This document shows positions 60,541 to 64,000 of a stretch of DNA of 64,000 bases, one piece after another. The translations under genes were made by a program, and so were the position numbers. The number at the start of each line of letters is the position of its first letter. Position 1 is the stretch's first letter. Origin of the DNA: an uncultured Eubacteriales bacterium (GTDB lineage Bacteria > Bacillota > Clostridia > Oscillospirales > Oscillospiraceae); contig UQYT01000008.1 in the NCBI GenBank assembly GCA_900545405.1, positions 4,676 through 68,675 of the forward strand, read 5' to 3'. Under the pieces are notes generated by a model. The model was not told the DNA's origin and searched no databases. It saw only the letters and a list, made by a program, of their open reading frames with translations.

Positions 60541-61219
60541 AGTTGTAGTACCCGTCCATTCCGTCGCTTATGACATGGCCCTCGTCTATGGCGACAACGC
60601 GCTTGGAGAAGGCGTTCACAAGCTCCTTTTCGTGCGTGACGACCAGCACCGTGGTGCCCAGCTCGTTTATCTTCTCGAGCAGGAGCATGAGCTCCAGGCT
60701 GCGCACGGGGTCGAGGTTGCCGGTGGGCTCGTCCGCGATTATCATACGCGGGCTGTTCACCAGCGCTCTGGCAATGGCCACACGCTGCTGCTCGCCGCCG
60801 GAGAGCTCCTGGGGATAGCGCTTTTCGCGCCCCTTGAGGCCGACCAGCTCGAGCACGTAGGGTACGCGCTCCTTTATGTCCTTGTTGGCCGCGCCGACAA
60901 CGCGCATCGCAAAGGCGACGTTGTCGTAGACCGTCATCTTGTCGATGAGGCGGAAGTCCTGGAAGATGACCCCCAGCGTCCGGCGCAGCATGGGCAGTTT
61001 GCGGCGCTTTATGCGGCGCATGTCAAAACCGTTGACGGTTATCTCGCCTGATGCGGCCTGTACCTCGCCGGTGAGGAGCTTGATTATCGTGGTCTTGCCG
61101 GAGCCGGAGGGGCCGACAAGGAACACAAATTCCCCCTCGTTGATCTCGAGATCCACGCCGTTGAGCGCCTCAGTGCCGCTGCTGTCGTAGATCATCGTGA
61201 CGTTGTTCATCTGAACCAT
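60533..61219 (-). CDS. ftsE: Cell division ATP-binding protein FtsE
   Basis: A 228-residue ABC ATPase. Walker A GPSGSGKTTIIKLL, signature LSGGEQQRVAIARAL, Walker B MIIADEPTGNLDP and the H-loop VVTHEKELV are all present. Together with FtsX it couples ATP use to activation of a wall hydrolase at the division site. GGAGG lies before ATG 61219. Confidence 0.96.
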   Translation of the reverse strand: MVQMNNVTMIYDSSGTEALNGVDLEINEGEFVFLVGPSGSGKTTIIKLLTGEVQAASGEITVNGFDMRRIKRRKLPMLRRTLGVIFQDFRLIDKMTVYDNVAFAMRVVGAANKDIKERVPYVLELVGLKGREKRYPQELSGGEQQRVAIARALVNSPRMIIADEPTGNLDPVRSLELMLLLEKINELGTTVLVVTHEKELVNAFSKRVVAIDEGHVISDGMDGYYNYE

Positions 61220-61250
61220 AGGTTAACGAGCCTCCGTTTGTCCCCGGCAC

Positions 61251-62345
61251 TCAGTATTTCGAGGTGTTCTGCGTGTCGAGGTATTTTTTGACCATCATGG
61301 CGACCTTGAACACGATGGCGTGGTCAAACTCGCGCAGGTCCAAGCCGGTGATCTTCTTTATCTTCTCAAGCCTGTACACCAGGGTGTTGCGGTGGACGTA
61401 CAGCTTGCGGCTTGTCTCAGATACGTTCAGGTTGTTCTCAAAGAACTTGTTTATCGTCTCCAGCGTGTCCGGGTCCAGGGCCTCTATGGGGTTCTTCTTG
61501 AAGACCTCGGAGAGGAACATCTCGCAGAGGGTGGTGGGCAGCTGGTAGATGATGCGGCCGATGCCGAGATTCTCGTAGTTGATGATGGACTTCTCGGTGT
61601 CGAACACCTTGCCGACCTCGATGGCGACCTGGGCCTCCTTGTAGCGGTCGGCCAGCTCGCGCAGGTGGTAAGCCGTGGTGCCGATGCCGATTACGGTCTT
61701 GACCAGCAGCTCGCTCTTGACGGCATTCTCGATGTTCTCGGCCACGGCGATGACGTCCTCGGGCCTCTCTTCGCGCGTGAGCTCCTTGATGACGACGATG
61801 TCGGTCTCGCTCACGGACAGCACGAAGTCCCTCTGCCTGTCCGGGAAGAGGTTCTGGATGACCTCCAGCGCCGCCACGTCGGAGCGGTCGAGCTGGCGGA
61901 CCAGGTAGACGGAGCGGGGCACGTCGGTGACGAAGTGCAGCTCCTTGGCGCGGACATACACGTCGCCGGGAAGGATGTTGTCGGAGATTATGTTCTTTAC
62001 GAAGGTGGCCTTGTTGTGCTTCTCCTCGTAATTCGTGCGCGCCTCGTTCATCGCGACGGAGGCGAGGATGCACACGCTGCGCGCGACGGCGTCGTGCCCG
62101 GCCACGAACACCGCGTAGTCGAAACGCGAGCCCGTCACGCCGAGCAGTTTATATGTTCTGACGGCTGAAGTGAAAATTTGTTCCGGATTATCCGCAAGCG
62201 CGGCCTGCAGGTCGTCAAGGTGCGAGCCTATCATCGAAAGCTCGCTGCACGCAATGACAAAGCCCTGCTCGTCCACCACGCCTATGCACCTGTCGGTGGC
62301 CTCCTTCATCTGGACTATTACGCTCTGGAACACCCTGCTTGACAT
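61251..62345 (-). CDS. CdaR/PucR-type transcriptional regulator
   Basis: A 364-residue regulator. An N-terminal sensor region (GVVDEQGFVIACSELSMIG, as in sugar-diacid regulators), a GGDEF-like middle segment (about 140-250), and the C-terminal PucR helix-turn-helix (LETINKFFENNLNVSETSRK, then LYVHRNTLVYRLEKIKKITG). ATG 62345 is chosen because GGGAGG lies 9 bases upstream; ATG 62354 overlaps it. It is encoded 31 bases before ftsE on the same strand, so it may be co-transcribed with the division genes. The ligand is unknown. Confidence 0.87.
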   Translation of the reverse strand: MSSRVFQSVIVQMKEATDRCIGVVDEQGFVIACSELSMIGSHLDDLQAALADNPEQIFTSAVRTYKLLGVTGSRFDYAVFVAGHDAVARSVCILASVAMNEARTNYEEKHNKATFVKNIISDNILPGDVYVRAKELHFVTDVPRSVYLVRQLDRSDVAALEVIQNLFPDRQRDFVLSVSETDIVVIKELTREERPEDVIAVAENIENAVKSELLVKTVIGIGTTAYHLRELADRYKEAQVAIEVGKVFDTEKSIINYENLGIGRIIYQLPTTLCEMFLSEVFKKNPIEALDPDTLETINKFFENNLNVSETSRKLYVHRNTLVYRLEKIKKITGLDLREFDHAIVFKVAMMVKKYLDTQNTSKY

Positions 62346-62457
62346 ATTTAGCATCCTCCCTGTTCAACAAAAGCCTTTTAGAGTCCGTCCACAGCTCTCC
62401 CCCGGCTCTCGCGGGCTTTAGTTATAATATACAATACACACCGATTTTGCGCTTAAC

Positions 62458-62486
62458 ATAATAATACATTTATGTGCAAAGTTCAA
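62458..62486 (-). promoter_or_regulatory. Promoter for the PucR-like/ftsEX cluster
   Basis: Minus strand TTGAAC (62481-62486), 17-base spacer, TATTAT (62458-62463), in an AT-rich gap of about 215 bases that otherwise shows no gene. Confidence 0.6.
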
Positions 62487-62561
62487 TAGAAATTTGTGTT
62501 CTTTTTGTGAACATTTTAGTTTTTCGTTGTTAAATGGCACAAATTAGGCATTTTCATTCGT

Positions 62562-63269
62562 TCAATATTGCGTCAAAGCAAGGTTTTTCGACTTCTCGTC
62601 AAGCTCACGAAGCTCTCCGGGCTCCGAGGCCTCCGGCAGAGAGAGCGCGCCTATGGACAGCCTGCGCAGCGCTGTGACGGGCTTTCCGCGCGAGGCGAGC
62701 ATGCGCTTGACCTGGTGGTACTTGCCCTCCATGACGCGCACGAGGCAGCGTCCGGCCTCCAGCGGCTCGAGCTTCGCGGGCAGGCATTGTGTTCCATCCG
62801 CGAGCGTGAGGCCCTCGGCAAAGGCCGAGACGTCCTGCGCCGTCACCTGCCCCTCGGTCGAGGCGAGGTAGCACTTTTCCACCTTCGACTTCGGCGAAAT
62901 GACGCGGTGGGCGTAGTCGCCGTCGTTCGTGAGGAGCAGCAGCCCCGTGGTGTCCCGGTCGAGCCGGCCCACGGGAAAGAGGCCGAGTCCGCGGTATTCC
63001 GCGGGCAGCAGCTCGAGCACGGTCGGGAGGCTGCGGTCCTCGGTTGCGCAGACGTATCCCGCGGGCTTGTCGAGCATAAAGTAGCGGTATCTGGAGCAGT
63101 TGACGGCCGCGCCGTCCACGCGGACGGCGGCCTCGCGCGGGAACTTGCGCTCCGGGGCCGTGACGGTCTCGCCGTCCACGCTGACCCGGCCCGCGCGCAC
63201 GAGCGTCCTGGCCTCGCTGCGGGAATAGAGCCCGCTGTCCGATATGAGTTTGTCAAGGCGTTCTGTCAT
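62562..63269 (-). CDS. rsuA: Pseudouridine synthase of the RsuA family
   Basis: A 235-residue pseudouridine synthase acting on 16S rRNA in known members. The N-terminal S4 domain (RLDKLISDSGLYSRSEARTLVRAG) is followed by the catalytic core with the Asp in GRLDRDTTGLLLLTNDG and the late motif GKYHQVKRMLAS. It may instead be an RluB-like 23S enzyme; length and the 16S-type core favour RsuA. Divergent from the DUF4830 gene. Confidence 0.88.
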   Translation of the reverse strand: MTERLDKLISDSGLYSRSEARTLVRAGRVSVDGETVTAPERKFPREAAVRVDGAAVNCSRYRYFMLDKPAGYVCATEDRSLPTVLELLPAEYRGLGLFPVGRLDRDTTGLLLLTNDGDYAHRVISPKSKVEKCYLASTEGQVTAQDVSAFAEGLTLADGTQCLPAKLEPLEAGRCLVRVMEGKYHQVKRMLASRGKPVTALRRLSIGALSLPEASEPGELRELDEKSKNLALTQY

Positions 63270-63315
63270 ATCCGGCCCTCAGCTGCAATATACTTCAAAC
63301 GGGAGGGGATGTCCC

Positions 63316-63744
63316 GTGACAAAATCAAAATTGACCAAAAGAAGCGCGGTATTCATCATAATAGCCGCGGCGGTGGTTATCGCAGTCATCGTGCTTATCT
63401 GCTCCGGCGGCTCCGGCTCGGGGCTGACGACGACTGAAGCGCGGGTGGAATATCTGGCCTCGCTCGGCTGGGAGGTGGACCCCGCCAGCGAGACGGCAAA
63501 GGAGATAGTCCTGCCCGACGAGATGGGCGGCGTGCTGGCCGAGTACAACGAGCTGCAAAAGCAGCAGGGCTTCGACCTCAGCCAATACTGCGGCGAGGTC
63601 TGCGAGAGCTACACCTACGTCCTGACGAGCTACCCGAGCGGCGAGACGGGCGTCATAGCCCAGCTCTTCGTCTACAAGGGCCGGGTCATCGGCGGCGACA
63701 TACACTCCGCCTCCCTCGGCGGCTTCATGCACGGGCTGAGTTAA
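63316..63744 (+). CDS. DUF4830-type membrane protein
   Basis: A 142-residue protein with one membrane helix (SAVFIIIAAAVVIAVIVLIC) and an outside domain (VEYLASLGWEVDP, then YNELQKQQGFDLSQY and GRVIGGDIHSASLGGFMHG) that I match to the DUF4830 family of clostridial proteins of unknown function. It starts at GTG 63316 behind GGGAGGGG; the ATG at 63244 lies inside rsuA on the other strand and is rejected. A bidirectional terminator follows. Confidence 0.75.
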   Translation: MTKSKLTKRSAVFIIIAAAVVIAVIVLICSGGSGSGLTTTEARVEYLASLGWEVDPASETAKEIVLPDEMGGVLAEYNELQKQQGFDLSQYCGEVCESYTYVLTSYPSGETGVIAQLFVYKGRVIGGDIHSASLGGFMHGLS

Positions 63745-63748
63745 AATT

Positions 63749-63784
63749 ACAGGGAATTGCCTTTCGGCAATTCCCTGTATTTTT
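63749..63784. terminator. Bidirectional terminator
   Basis: ACAGGGAATTGCC and GGCAATTCCCTGT form a 13-bp stem around TTTC, then a T-rich tail; it also lies just after tuf on the minus strand. Confidence 0.92.
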
Positions 63785-63802
63785 GTTTGCTTAGACCGTC
63801 AA

Positions 63803-64000
63803 TTACTCGTTGATGGCGATGACGACGCCGGAGCCGACGGTGCGGCCGCCCTCGCGGATAGCGAAGCGGAGGCCGGTCTCGATGGCGATGGGGGTGATCA
63901 GCTCGACGTCCATGTCGACGTTGTCGCCGGGCATGCACATCTCAACGCCCTCGGGCAGGGAGATGACGCCGGTCACGTCGGTGGTACGGAAGTAGAACTG
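63803..64000 (-). CDS. tuf: Elongation factor Tu (3' end only)
   Basis: The last 65 codons of EF-Tu; the rest lies beyond the right edge. The sequence FYFRTTDVTGVISLPEGVEM, then MPGDNVDMDVELITPIA and FAIREGGRTVGSGVV with final IAINE is the conserved domain 3 end that forms the tRNA and EF-Ts contact surface. Confidence 0.96.
   Translation of the reverse strand, partial: QFYFRTTDVTGVISLPEGVEMCMPGDNVDMDVELITPIAIETGLRFAIREGGRTVGSGVVIAINE

Overview
The window is GC-rich (I judge above 60%, not computed), densely coded bacterial chromosome. It looks like a Gram-positive anaerobe of the class Clostridia, most likely the Oscillospiraceae/Ruminococcaceae group of gut bacteria. The basis is gene content: a SpoIIIE/FtsK translocase, RqcH, Mini-III RNase, TrmFO, a plsX-acpP-rnc cluster, a YerC/TrpR-like regulator, a DUF4830 protein, lipoprotein solute-binding proteins and clostridial-type ECF sigma/anti-sigma-like genes. 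No rRNA operon, CRISPR array or prophage is visible. The species call is inference.

Layout. 1-3700: a CoA-transferase/metallo-beta-lactamase pair, an alpha/beta hydrolase and a GntR-FCD regulator. 3700-5990: a disturbed stretch with a frameshifted rhodanese remnant, an orphan minus-strand terminator, a 48-residue ORF and a large serine recombinase. 6000-16230: a carbohydrate locus. GH65 and GH125-like enzymes run leftwards; a LacI repressor, an ABC sugar importer (binding lipoprotein and two permeases) and a GH31 glucosidase run rightwards. Two matching LacI-type palindromes sit at the divergent promoters. 16200-23100: an ABC-F protein behind a structured leader, a PcrA/UvrD helicase, an epimerase-like protein, and a two-gene operon joining an ECF sigma factor to a membrane-anchored serpin. 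23139-23529: four tRNA genes (Val-Phe-Gly-Cys) behind a consensus promoter. 23584-28890: Hsp33, a methyltransferase, the YerC-like regulator, NfeD, an SPFH protein, a hexokinase and a thioesterase.

28934-49509 is mostly minus-strand housekeeping DNA: rqcH, mrnC, ftsK, uppP, an M18 aminopeptidase, a TsaC-CoaE fusion, prfA, and then one long tightly packed run from an SpoU methyltransferase through dprA, topA, trmFO, plsX, acpP, rnc and a radical-SAM gene to a guanine deaminase and an MFS transporter. Overlapping stop/start codons suggest translational coupling. 49658-53880 holds two tandem propeller/solute-binding lipoproteins without permeases. 53994-62345 holds greA-lysS-isochorismatase and an envelope/division cluster (PucR-like regulator, ftsE, ftsX, coiled-coil M23 peptidase, S41 protease). 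The right end has rsuA, a DUF4830 protein and the 3' end of tuf.

The best candidates for something undescribed are the sigma factor/serpin pair, in which the serpin carries the N-terminus and membrane anchor usual for an anti-sigma factor, and the ABC-F leader, where the ribosome binding site lies in a long stem downstream of a possible three-codon ORF. All family calls rest on reading the translated sequence; no database search was run.
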